DNA of 64,000 nucleotides from Nostoc sp. NMS7 (GTDB lineage: Bacteria > Cyanobacteriota > Cyanobacteriia > Cyanobacteriales > Nostocaceae), in NCBI RefSeq assembly GCF_017115085.1, contig NZ_JABXKJ010000164.1, forward strand, positions 1 through 64,000, read 5' to 3'. Made by a program: the position numbers and the translations under genes. Each line of letters opens with the position of its first letter. Within the stretch, counting starts at the first letter, position 1. The notes under the pieces were generated by a model that was given only the letters and a program-made list of their open reading frames with translations, did not search any database and was not told the origin of the DNA. Below are positions 18,110 through 26,167 of this stretch, one piece after another.

Positions 18110-18382
18110 TAGGTGAAGAGACTTGAACGCAGGCGAACTCTGAGAGCATCGTGCAGTGAGAAGTTCGGATACGCTCAGAGTTGTCCGTGAGTCGGCTTCC
18201 TTGCAAAGGAACTGCGGAAGTAGTTCCCCGCTCTTGCTGGGTCGGGCTTCTTTTCCTTAGAACTGAGGAAGCTTTGTCTCAGGGTAATTCGTTTCCAGCT
18301 TGTTTCTGTAAGCCGTGAGGGTATACAGAAAAGAACCAGATTAAACAAAAAATGATGTTTTGACCAAAGGTCGGTTCACTGC
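18110..18382 (+). promoter_or_regulatory. Long structured 5' leader upstream of the RNase gene
   Basis: The 270 bp before ATG 18383 contain a series of stems on the + strand: AACTCTGAG/CTCAGAGTT (18136-18144 with 18174-18182, 9 bp perfect), GGAACT/AGTTCC (about 18208-18227), TTTCTGTA/TACAGAAA (about 18303-18330, 8 bp perfect), and GACCAAAGGTC 11 nt before the start codon, which could hide the ribosome-binding site. No known riboswitch class was recognised. An autoregulatory leader for an exoribonuclease is a plausible reading. A free-standing small RNA is the alternative. Confidence 0.5.
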
Positions 18383-20740
18383 ATGGAATTTTCAATCGCT
18401 ACACTCCTGGCCAATTTCACCGATGATAAATTGGTAGCTCGGAAAGTTTTAGAAAAGAAACTTGGCTGTGAAGATGAAAAAAGTTTACAAAAACTTCACA
18501 TTGCCTTAGATGTTCTCGAAAAAATCGGTCTTTTGGTGAAAGAACGGGGCAAGTACCGCCGTGTCTCAGAAGAAGGAATAATCGAGGCAAAACTGCGTTG
18601 TTCTAGTAAAGGCTTTTGCTTTGCTATTCAAGATGTGGAAGGAGCTGAGGATATTTACATCCGCGAAAGTCATCTGAGTAATGCTTGGAATGGCGATCGC
18701 GTTTTGGTGAGAGTTCTCAAAGAAGGCAGTCGCCGTCGCTCTCCGGAAGGGGAAGTGAAGCTGATTCTAGAACGTTCTAACCACACATTACTGGCACGAA
18801 TTAAGCAGGTAGAAAGCGGTTTCCGGGCTGTGCCTTTAGATGATCGATTGCTGTTTGAACTCAAAATCCAACCTAACGGGGCAAAGTTGGAAGACGCGAT
18901 CGATCACCTGGTTCATGTGGAAGTTTTGCGTTACCCCTTGGCACAATATCCTCCCCTCGGTCGAGTTGTGCAAATTCTCGGCAGCGATGCCGAAGCGGCT
19001 GCTGATATAGATTTAGTTACGTGCAAACACGACCTTTCCCGGACTTTTCCAGATAATGTCCTAGAAGCAGCCGTCAAGTTACCCAAAAAGCTGCTGAAAG
19101 CAGACCTGAAAAATCGCTTAGATTTACGTAATTTGTTTACTCTCACCATTGAAGGGGTAAATGGCGGCGACACCAAAGTTGTAGAAAACGCTTTTAGTTT
19201 AGAAAAAAACCTAGCCGGAAATTGGCTTTTGGGCGTTCATATCACCGATGTTTGTCACTATGTCCAACCTGACGAAGCCCTAGATAGAGAAGCATTCAAA
19301 CGCGGCAAATCAGTGTATCTAGGAGAATTGGTGCTGCCAATGTTGCCCCCAAGTGTGGCAGAACGCTGTTCTTTAGTACCTGGGAGCGATCGCTTAACTA
19401 TCTCTTTTTTAATTACAATTGATCCCCAATCGGGACAAGTGCTGGAGTGGGAAATTCAATCCAGTGTGATCAATGTAGAAACGGCACTGAGTACTGAACT
19501 TGCCCAAGCAATTCTTACAGGTGAAGCTAAAGATCAATCACCACAGGTTTCCCAAATGCTGCAAGACCTCCAAGCCTTGCAAAAAGCTGTCAAACAGGTA
19601 CGTTTGACTCGTGGTAGCCTCCAGTTGAATCTGCCGCCCAGTCAAAACGCCTACTATGATGAGGGGATTCTAGGGACTGTAGCGGTGAATGATTTACCAG
19701 TGCGATCTCTACTCACGGAATTGGTGCTGCTAGTTAATCAACTGACTGCAACTCACTTAAATGCTCTTGGTGTTCCCGCCATCTGGCGAGTCCAAGGCAC
19801 ACCCGATGTCGAAGATGTCCAGGAAATGCTGAAATTGGCAGTCAATTTAGGCGTTGACCTCACACTAGATCCAGAAGTCGATATCCAACCCTTAGATTAT
19901 CAGCATTTGACCACAGCTTTTGGGGAATCTCCCTCGGAGCAAGTTCTGACATACTTGTTACAAGATACACTTAAGGCATCGGCGTACAGCACCACCAAAG
20001 GATCTCACTTTGGTCTGGCATTACCGCAATATGTTCACTTTAGCGCTCCCTTGCGGCGTTACCCAGATTTGCTCATGCAGAGAGTGTATTACACGCTACT
20101 CGAAAACGGGCGTGATCGCCGCAATACCCGTGTGAGAGAGCGCGTTAACCTGCGCCACTCCTCCAGCCACGAGGAAATTAACTGGAACGTTTTACCCCCA
20201 GAATTGCAACAAGAACTCCAAAGCGATTTAACTAGGGTAATTGTCCAAATCAACGACCGAGAAAAAGAAGTCCAAGAAGCTGAAGCCGATTTAGCCGGAC
20301 TACAAAAAGCCCAACTGATGAAGCAGCGCATCGGTCAGGTATTTCAAGGCGTGATTACTGGTGTCCAATCCTACGGTTTCTTTGTGGAAATTGAAGTACC
20401 AGCAGCTGAGGTGGAATCCAACAGTAATCCGGGTGTGCCTTTGCGCGTGGAAGGATTGGTACACGTCAGTTCTCTTAAAGATGATTGGTATGAATATCGC
20501 GCCAGACAACAAGCACTATTTGGTCGCAAAAATCGCGCTTCCTATAGACTGGGCGATCGCGTCGCCGTGCAAGTTAAAAGTGTCGATTACTACCGTCAGC
20601 AAATTGATTTGGTAACAGTTGGCAGCGATGGTCTAGCCAAAGGTTCAACTGGCAATGGTTCCCATGATGAGCTTTCAGACCTCTACTTACCAAATGATCT
20701 TGAGTCTGATGACCTAGACTCTTACTCGGAGGATGAGTAA
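18383..20740 (+). CDS. rnr: Ribonuclease R/II family 3'-5' exoribonuclease
   Basis: Exoribonuclease of 785 aa. The N-terminal region holds a winged-helix-like part and a cold-shock/OB segment (about 60-200). The RNB catalytic domain (about 235-560) has the HITDVCHYVQPDEALDREA signature with its conserved aspartates and LPMLPPSVAERCSLVPG. A C-terminal S1 domain (about 645-740, GVITGVQSYGFFVEI) follows, then an acidic tail. Cyanobacteria usually carry a single RNase II/R-type enzyme, for mRNA decay and rRNA processing. The protein is longer than E. coli RNase II and close to RNase R. ubiX follows 17 bp downstream, so they are probably co-transcribed. Confidence 0.92.
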   Translation: MEFSIATLLANFTDDKLVARKVLEKKLGCEDEKSLQKLHIALDVLEKIGLLVKERGKYRRVSEEGIIEAKLRCSSKGFCFAIQDVEGAEDIYIRESHLSNAWNGDRVLVRVLKEGSRRRSPEGEVKLILERSNHTLLARIKQVESGFRAVPLDDRLLFELKIQPNGAKLEDAIDHLVHVEVLRYPLAQYPPLGRVVQILGSDAEAAADIDLVTCKHDLSRTFPDNVLEAAVKLPKKLLKADLKNRLDLRNLFTLTIEGVNGGDTKVVENAFSLEKNLAGNWLLGVHITDVCHYVQPDEALDREAFKRGKSVYLGELVLPMLPPSVAERCSLVPGSDRLTISFLITIDPQSGQVLEWEIQSSVINVETALSTELAQAILTGEAKDQSPQVSQMLQDLQALQKAVKQVRLTRGSLQLNLPPSQNAYYDEGILGTVAVNDLPVRSLLTELVLLVNQLTATHLNALGVPAIWRVQGTPDVEDVQEMLKLAVNLGVDLTLDPEVDIQPLDYQHLTTAFGESPSEQVLTYLLQDTLKASAYSTTKGSHFGLALPQYVHFSAPLRRYPDLLMQRVYYTLLENGRDRRNTRVRERVNLRHSSSHEEINWNVLPPELQQELQSDLTRVIVQINDREKEVQEAEADLAGLQKAQLMKQRIGQVFQGVITGVQSYGFFVEIEVPAAEVESNSNPGVPLRVEGLVHVSSLKDDWYEYRARQQALFGRKNRASYRLGDRVAVQVKSVDYYRQQIDLVTVGSDGLAKGSTGNGSHDELSDLYLPNDLESDDLDSYSEDE

Positions 20741-20757
20741 AATCCAGTAAAAGTTGC

Positions 20758-21378
20758 GTGTCAAATAACACTAAGCCTTTAATTTTAGGCGTATCGGGCG
20801 CATCTGGTCTGATTTACGCTGTTCGCGCGATCAAATTTTTGCTAGAAGCGGAGTATAGTATTGAATTGGTTGCCTCTAAATCAACTTACATGGTTTGGCA
20901 GTCAGAACAGGAAATTCGGATGCCACCAGAACCAACTCAACAAGAACAATTTTGGCGAGAGCAAGCTGGAGTGGCACTTTTGGGGAAACTGCGCTGCCAT
21001 CCTTGGAGTGATATTGGAGCCGGGATTGCCAGTGGTTCCTTCGCCACTCTGGGGATGATGATCATTCCATGCAGCATGAGTACAGTGGCAAAGCTAGCGG
21101 TTGGCTTGAGTTCCGATTTACTAGAACGGGCAGCAGATGTCCAACTCAAAGAAGGGCGAAAGCTGGTCATTGTTCCTCGTGAAACGCCTTTTAGCCTCAT
21201 CCACCTACGTAACTTAACCTCTTTAGCAGAAGTTGGAGTTAGAATTGTCCCCGCTATTCCCGCCTGGTATCACAATCCCCAAACCATTGAGGATTTAGTT
21301 GATTTTGTAGTTGCCCGTGCTTTAGATCAACTAGATATTGACTGCATCCCAATTCAGAGGTGGCAAGGTCGTCGCTAA
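20758..21378 (+). CDS. ubiX: Flavin prenyltransferase UbiX
   Basis: Enzyme that attaches dimethylallyl to FMN to make prenyl-FMN, the cofactor of UbiD decarboxylases (plastoquinone-type quinone synthesis). 206 aa, typical length. The family marks are LGVSGASGLIYAVRA (flavin loop), SGSFATLGMMIIPCSMSTVAKLA and KLVIVPRETPFSLIHL. The start is GTG 20758, 17 bp after rnr; no better start is in frame. The ubiD partner is not in the window. Confidence 0.95.
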   Translation: MSNNTKPLILGVSGASGLIYAVRAIKFLLEAEYSIELVASKSTYMVWQSEQEIRMPPEPTQQEQFWREQAGVALLGKLRCHPWSDIGAGIASGSFATLGMMIIPCSMSTVAKLAVGLSSDLLERAADVQLKEGRKLVIVPRETPFSLIHLRNLTSLAEVGVRIVPAIPAWYHNPQTIEDLVDFVVARALDQLDIDCIPIQRWQGRR

Positions 21379-21440
21379 CGCCCTGAGTGGATTGATCATA
21401 AATTTCACAATCGTCTTAAAAGGGTAATCATAGAGATGGC

Positions 21441-21535
21441 TGTTAGTGTCAGTAGTCAGTCAAGAATAATCAGACTCATAACTGATAGCTGACAACTGAT
21501 AACTGACCACTGATAACTGACAACTGACACAATTG
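21441..21535. repeat. Heptamer-like repeat (ACTGATAACTGAC)
   Basis: Units 'actgataactgaccactgataactgacaactgac' repeat directly before ATG 21538, so the ribosome-binding region of the LapA-like gene lies inside the repeat. No clear Shine-Dalgarno is present there. Confidence 0.8.
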
Positions 21536-21537
21536 CT

Positions 21538-22239
21538 ATGGCTGTAATTCGCTTAATTCTATTGGTGGCGGTACTAGGAGGACTAACGCTGTTATTACTC
21601 CAAAATTGGTCTCCTGCCATATCGCTAGTATTTTTGGGCGTGCGAACTCAACCATTACCACTAGCGATATGGATTTTGTTCAGTACTGCCACTGGTGCTT
21701 TCACATCTATATTGATTGCTACTTTGTTTAACTTATCCAATTATTTTGTGGGAGGACGACGCCAAATTCCTAACAAAGCAAGCGCGACTTCACCTCGTGC
21801 AAAGGCAACCCGGAGAGAAGAACCTACATCTGGCCCTGCCAGTCCTCCACCACCTGCTAGTAAAAAACAAGAGCCTAGCAGTGATGTATTTGATGATTGG
21901 GAGACAAATAGCAATAAAGATGATGATTGGAACTTTGATGAAAAGTCAGAGTCAGCGCCTAACCCTAATCCTCAAACTCAACAGCCTAGAGACTCAACAA
22001 CTTACGAACCTCAATCAGAAGCCAAAAGCAATTCTCAATCTGGTTCAGTTTATTCCTACAGCTACCGTGAGCCAAAAAATACGGCTGCGGGAAAAACTGA
22101 ATCAATTTACGATGCTGATTATCGAGTAATCATTCCCCCTTATCAGCCACCGACTACCAATCAAGCGGATGATGATTGGGAATTTTTTGATGATGATGAT
22201 GATGATTTTGAAAATGATGGTAAACGCCCCCGTCGGTGA
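21538..22239 (+). CDS. LapA-domain membrane protein with long acidic tail
   Basis: Protein of 233 aa. Residues 1-65 hold two hydrophobic helices around GVRTQPLPLAIWILFSTATG, as in LapA/DUF1049 proteins of the inner membrane. Residues 80-233 form a Ser/Pro/Asn-rich, strongly acidic and probably disordered cytoplasmic tail ending with WEFFDDDDDDFENDGKRPRR. In enterobacteria LapA helps regulate lipopolysaccharide synthesis through LapB and FtsH. Whether the cyanobacterial protein does so is unknown, and the tail has no counterpart there. Confidence 0.75.
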   Translation: MAVIRLILLVAVLGGLTLLLLQNWSPAISLVFLGVRTQPLPLAIWILFSTATGAFTSILIATLFNLSNYFVGGRRQIPNKASATSPRAKATRREEPTSGPASPPPPASKKQEPSSDVFDDWETNSNKDDDWNFDEKSESAPNPNPQTQQPRDSTTYEPQSEAKSNSQSGSVYSYSYREPKNTAAGKTESIYDADYRVIIPPYQPPTTNQADDDWEFFDDDDDDFENDGKRPRR

Positions 22240-22258
22240 GATGTAGCAGGCTACGTCT

Positions 22259-22471
22259 CTACTTGATGCCACACCGCTCTCTAGACTCCTGCTTGACCTC
22301 ACCAGTCATCGCAGCTTCCTGCAAAGTCATGAAAGCATTAAAATCTTCCAAGCCATAGCGGGTAGTCAACAGTTGTCGTAGTTGATTTTCAGCTTCCACT
22401 GTCAAATAGCCAGTTGCTAAGGCTTTTTGTACAATGTCACGAATTCGAGTCATAGTTGATGCCTCATTCAT
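22259..22471 (-). CDS. Small conserved hypothetical protein (70 aa)
   Basis: Compact, mostly helical, charged protein with no signal peptide or membrane helix. The central part TRIRDIVQKALATGYLTVEAEN and LEDFNAFMTLQEAAMTGEV looks like a real, folded small protein and resembles short conserved cyanobacterial proteins of unknown function. It could start at ATG 22471 or at the second Met (residue 7). It is convergent with the LapA-like gene, with 19 bp between the stops. Confidence 0.65.
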   Translation of the reverse strand: MNEASTMTRIRDIVQKALATGYLTVEAENQLRQLLTTRYGLEDFNAFMTLQEAAMTGEVKQESRERCGIK

Positions 22472-23049
22472 CCTACTATTTATTAATTCAGGCTTATTGG
22501 GGTGAAATATGCAGTAGTTTTTGTGTCAAAACTTCAAATTTGCATTATTTTTTGGGCGATCGCAGTAGATTAGTCATTATTTATACCTTTATCATCAAGA
22601 TTTAATTGCTCAGTGCTTGTCATAACCCAACTTTTAGAATAACCACAATGTGCTCTTAGAAACAAAGTATTTTGTATACTTAAAATTACCCACCAGAGTA
22701 AAAATCCGAATTATTTAGATAGACAGAACTTGTTTGAATAAAGTTTCAAACAAGTTCTGTTAATTTTTTCATCAAGTCTAAAAATACCTAAGCAGCAATT
22801 GTCAAGTCACCTAAAGAAAGTTATTAAATTTGTTATAAATTTAGGGTTTATTATGTATGTTGATTTCACAGAAGAATTGTTAATCTATTGCCTGAGTTAC
22901 TTTAAATACATTAATAACAGTAATCACGGCATTTAATATAATTAAAATAGAAGATGAATTTGTCGGAACTGAAAATAATTGGGAGTTATAAAAGTTATAC
23001 GTAAATTTTATTCTGCAAAGGAAAAAGGCTTATATGATACTATCGCTCC
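22472..23049. other. AT-rich intergenic region
   Basis: About 580 bp of AT-rich sequence between the divergent 70-aa gene and the hicA remnant. It contains an inverted pair, 'acagaacttgtttgaa' (22722-22737) and 'ttcaaacaagttctgt' (22745-22760), a 16-bp perfect stem that could act as a terminator or operator. No coding sequence was recognised. Confidence 0.6.
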
Positions 23050-23324
23050 ATGAGTAAACTCAAGAAATTAGTGGAGCAATTTCTCAAGCAGCCTCCAGAA
23101 GTGCAGTTTCAGGAAGTACGCTATTTATTAGAAGCTTTTGGCTTTAAAAAAAAAGGTCTAAGGGTAGCCATCATAGTTTTCGAGACTCCCAAGCTAGAAC
23201 GATCACTATACCCAAAACTGGGGGACAAAAAGTTAAAGGAGTTCATGTTCAGCAAATAGTTGAACTATTAAATTTAGAAGAGTGGATTGATGAAGACACT
23301 GAACCAGAAGAACAAGCAAATTGA
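23050..23324 (+). pseudogene. HicA-family toxin, frameshifted in a poly-A tract
   Basis: The first 37 codons read MSKLKKLVEQFLKQPPEVQF... then run into an A9 tract (23146-23154), after which the frame is lost and ends at 23259. Shifting the frame by one base after the tract (that is, A8) restores KRSKGSHHSFRDSQARTITI, then KVKGVHVQQIVELL and a stop at 23322-23324, giving about 90 aa. GSHHSFR with the catalytic histidine and the K(V)KGV..I.(K/Q)ELL tail are HicA hallmarks. HicA is an mRNA-cleaving toxin normally paired with HicB. No hicB is seen next to it. Slippage on A9 could still make some full-length protein. Confidence 0.85.
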
Positions 23325-23499
23325 GAAGCCGTCCCTAGAATATTATTTAAATCTTCACTATCCTGTAACACTTTAGTCATACATAATAAAGTGCGTTAGT
23401 CAAGCCCAACCCAGGCATTGCTTGAATAGGCATATATGAGTCATTCAGTTTATAATTAGAAACTGTGACTCAAAACTCACAATTGGAGCGAAGTAACTG

Positions 23500-24045
23500 G
23501 TGAGCAGTTTATTACAAGGAGTCAACCTGTACTTAATTGGCATTATGGGCGTTGGTAAGACGACAGTAGGGCGCTTACTGGCAAAAGAACTAGGTTATGG
23601 GTTTGTGGATACCGATAATGTCATTGCCCAAGCAACAGGTAAATCTATCAATCAGTTATTTGCACAAGTTGGTGAAGCCGAGTTTCGCCAGTTAGAAAGC
23701 GACGTACTTTCACAAGTTTGTGCTTTTACAAAGTTGACTATTGCAACTGGTGGGGGCATTGTAATGAGGCGAGAAAATTGGGGTTACTTACACCACGGTT
23801 TGATAGTGTGGCTAGATGCGCCAGTGGAGATAATTTACAGCCGTTTAGCTGAGGATACCACAAGACCACTGCTGCAAGATGTTGATCCTCAAGGTAAATT
23901 GCGATCGCTCCTCGAACAACGAACACCACTTTACTCTCAAGCCGATTTGCACATCATCGAGCGAGAGGGAGAAACACCTGAAGACGTTGCCCAGCGAGTA
24001 CTTGAGGCAATTCCTACCGTTCTCAAAACACAAGTTTCTCATTAA
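23500..24045 (+). CDS. aroK: Shikimate kinase
   Basis: Phosphorylates shikimate with ATP in aromatic amino-acid synthesis. 181 aa, standard length. Walker A is GIMGVGKTTVGR (about residues 14-25), followed by the shikimate-binding GFVDTDNVIAQ, FRQLESDVL, the ATGGGIVMR loop and the lid region with RPLL. Translation starts at GTG 23500, since no upstream ATG is in frame and the family N-terminus fits. It is transcribed alone. Confidence 0.95.
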   Translation: MSSLLQGVNLYLIGIMGVGKTTVGRLLAKELGYGFVDTDNVIAQATGKSINQLFAQVGEAEFRQLESDVLSQVCAFTKLTIATGGGIVMRRENWGYLHHGLIVWLDAPVEIIYSRLAEDTTRPLLQDVDPQGKLRSLLEQRTPLYSQADLHIIEREGETPEDVAQRVLEAIPTVLKTQVSH

Positions 24046-24156
24046 TCGGGAATATTAGACCTCTTGCAAAAGTTGAACATCCGCCCGAAAATAAATTTTC
24101 TTTTCTTATAGCTCAAATCGGTTTAAACCGACATCTTGCACCATTCTCAATTAGCA

Positions 24157-24283
24157 CTATCGCCCGCCCAGAACTCAAGTTCTGGGCTGATAGCTCAACT
24201 CCACGCTTAGTGGACTCAAACTTTTGCTCAGTCTTCTTTAGAAGACTTTAGCTATTAGCCTCAGAATTCATTCTGAGGCGGTT
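24157..24283. repeat. Cluster of short palindromes
   Basis: Four short hairpins follow one another: CCAGAACTCAAGTTCTGG, TCCACGCTTAGTGGA, TCTTCTTTAGAAGA and CCTCAGAATTCATTCTGAGG. Such palindrome series recur in Nostoc intergenic DNA (compare 40150-40200). They lie between aroK and the xisH remnant and could end transcription from aroK. Confidence 0.65.
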
Positions 24284-24286
24284 GTT

Positions 24287-24511
24287 GGAACTGATGCAAG
24301 ATATCAGTCGAAAAAGAAACCTAAAGAATTGTTGTTGAAGTAAAGAGTTTTGTCGGGCAATCTGACGTAAAAGATTTGGAGCAAGCATTAGGGCAGTATG
24401 TCCTGTATCGCCAAATCCTGAATGAAATGGGGAGCGATCGCAGAAAATAGAATTTATTTTGTTTACAATCCAGTAGATGAGGTGATTGTACAGTGGATAA
24501 ACTCTCATTAA
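24287..24511 (+). pseudogene. xisH remnant (fdxN-element excision controlling factor type)
   Basis: Reading across two frames gives the core of XisH: VEKET, a TAA stop, RIVVEVKSFVGQSDVKDLEQ, ALGQYVLYRQIL (24301-24450), then in another frame RIYFVYNPVDEVIVQWINSH with a stop at 24509-24511. The conserved VE(V/I)KSF and ALGQY...YR blocks and the VIVQWI tail are those of XisH. The stop overlaps a GTG GAT AAA CTC at 24493, the usual start of xisI (MDKL...), but xisI breaks off after a few codons. XisH/XisI help excise the fdxN element in heterocysts. This copy is dead. Confidence 0.75.
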
Positions 24512-24517
24512 GAAGAC

Positions 24518-24604
24518 TTAAATTACCAAATTTTGCGAATTACTATAAGCTAACTTCTTCGCGTCTTTTTGCGCTTGTTTTGTGTGAACCAACTGCAAAC
24601 TCAC
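24518..24604 (-). pseudogene. Truncated Txe/YoeB-type toxin
   Basis: Starting at a GTG that overlaps the stop of the antitoxin fragment, 28 codons read SLQLVHTKQAQKDAKKLA and then diverge to a stop at 24518. This N-terminus is typical of YoeB/Txe endoribonucleases of cyanobacteria, which are about 85 aa. Two thirds of the protein, with the catalytic residues, is missing, and it abuts the xisH/xisI fragment on the other strand. Confidence 0.7.
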
Positions 24605-24762
24605 CAATCCAAATCTCCATCACAATCTTCAATAGGAGTAGCCACCCCTTGTTTAATAGATTCTCGCATTCCAGGGATAGATAATAAGTAAAGAGTTTCC
24701 TGAATAGCAGACCAGTCTTTTTCAGCTAGCAGAATCGCGGTAATGCGATTGCCTTCAATGTA
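24601..24762 (-). pseudogene. YefM/Phd-type antitoxin, C-terminal fragment
   Basis: The minus-strand frame reads YIEGNRITAILLAEKDWSAI, then QETLYLLSIPGMRESIKQG and ends in DCDGDLDW with a TGA stop. The ETLYLL...GMRESI pattern is the conserved end of YefM-type antitoxins. The N-terminal DNA-binding half is lost where the sequence passes into the HigA fragment on the other strand. The 4-bp stop/start overlap with the toxin fragment preserves the original operon junction. Confidence 0.75.
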
Positions 24763-24899
24763 CCGCAGTACGGTTATCAAAATTCTTTGGAAATAGCTCA
24801 GAGTTTTGGTTAAACCTCCAACAAACTTGGGAACTTTATCACGTATTAAAGGAAGAAGAAGAGGAACTAAAAACTATATTGCAATTCAGAACTACGTGA
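24762..24899 (+). pseudogene. HigA-type antitoxin, C-terminal fragment
   Basis: Forty-five codons read TAVRLSKFFGNSSEFWLNLQ, QTWELYHVLKEEEEELKTIL and a short tail to a TGA at 24897-24899. RL(S/A)..FG.S.EFWLNLQ is the strongly conserved part of HigA/VapI antitoxins. The start and the first helices are missing; they are replaced by the inverted YefM fragment. No higB toxin is visible. Confidence 0.75.
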
Positions 24900-25200
24900 T
24901 AAATTGCATTTCCACCCACCACACAATAACTCCAAATATCACTGTTTATTCAGTGATTACTAAAAGAGAGAAACCAGTTTTCTATCGGTGATATATTGAA
25001 AATAGTGGTGTAGTTTTTGAGAGAAACTGCGATATCTCTTGACTCGCCGCTACGCGTCTGGCCATCCAAACAAAATAATTTGTGAGTGATACCTATATAA
25101 AAAGCTTATTTTTGCTCTTGGCAGCTATAAGACATTGTTGCAGGTTACAAAGTCTTCTACACTGACTTAAATAGGTTTTAACTCTTAACGGCGGCTCCTC
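24900..25200. other. Upstream region of argB
   Basis: About 300 bp. Nothing coding was recognised. The argB ribosome-binding site would be in 'taacggcggctcctc', which has no good Shine-Dalgarno match, as is common in cyanobacteria. Confidence 0.5.
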
Positions 25201-26097
25201 ATGACGGTCAACGATTCTGAATACATCAGGCAAGATGAAGCCACTCGTGTGCGTGTACTAAGCGAAGCACTACCTTATATTCAACAATTCGCCGGTCGCA
25301 CTGTTGTTGTCAAATATGGTGGCGCAGCGATGAAAGATAGCACACTCAAAGACAAAGTTATCCGCGATATTGTATTTTTATCCTGCGTGGGCTTGCGTCC
25401 AATTGTAGTCCACGGCGGTGGCCCAGAAATTAACAGTTGGTTAGATAAGCTGGGCATCGAACCACAATTTAAAAATGGTCTGCGAGTCACTGATGCCGCC
25501 ACAATGGATGTGGTGGAAATGGTTTTAGTTGGTCGAGTCAATAAAGAAATTGTCTCCCTGATTAACCAAGCTGGAGGCTTGGCTGTAGGACTTTGCGGCA
25601 AAGACGGTAATCTATTTACAGCCCGTCCCCAAGGTCAAGAAGGCATCGGTTTTGTGGGGGAAGTCAGTAATGTGAATATCAAGATTTTGGACACCCTCGC
25701 TAGCAATGGCTATATTCCGGTAGTGTCCAGCGTCGCCGCAGACGAAACGGGACAAGCTTATAATATTAACGCCGATACTGTAGCTGGAGAAATCGCTGCT
25801 GCACTAGGAGCAGAAAAGTTAATTTTACTGACCGACACCAGTGGAATTTTAAAAGATTACAAAGACCAGTCTACTTTGATTCCAAAAGTAGATATCCGCG
25901 AAGCCCGCGAGTTGATTGCCAATGGTATAGTTAGCGGTGGGATGATTCCCAAAGTAAGTTGTTGTGTGCGATCGCTTGCTCAAGGAGTCCGTGCAGCACA
26001 CATCATTGATGGTCGCATTCCTCACGCTCTATTACTAGAAATCTTTACTGATGTTGGGATTGGGACAATGATTTTAGGTTCGCAGTTTACCTCCTAG
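25201..26097 (+). CDS. argB: Acetylglutamate kinase
   Basis: Second step of arginine synthesis: phosphorylates N-acetylglutamate. In cyanobacteria it is the target of PII (GlnB), which relieves arginine inhibition, linking it to nitrogen status. 298 aa. Family motifs: [11 protein letters not shown] (ATP site), [44 protein letters not shown] and the C-terminal [15 protein letters not shown]. An N-terminal helix before VVKYGG, needed for arginine sensitivity in hexameric forms, is present. It is transcribed alone. Confidence 0.97.
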   Translation: MTVNDSEYIRQDEATRVRVLSEALPYIQQFAGRTVVVKYGGAAMKDSTLKDKVIRDIVFLSCVGLRPIVVHGGGPEINSWLDKLGIEPQFKNGLRVTDAATMDVVEMVLVGRVNKEIVSLINQAGGLAVGLCGKDGNLFTARPQGQEGIGFVGEVSNVNIKILDTLASNGYIPVVSSVAADETGQAYNINADTVAGEIAAALGAEKLILLTDTSGILKDYKDQSTLIPKVDIREARELIANGIVSGGMIPKVSCCVRSLAQGVRAAHIIDGRIPHALLLEIFTDVGIGTMILGSQFTS

Positions 26098-26167
26098 AGA
26101 CGCTGGTTATCTTTAATGAAGGTGCAATATTTGACAAAATTCCAGCAAAGAAGTCTTAGAATTTTTG

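Noticed and set aside
24493-24684. 63-aa ORF starting MDKLSL
   Set aside because: Only the first codons are xisI-like; the rest is antisense to the YoeB/YefM fragments, so it is not a gene.
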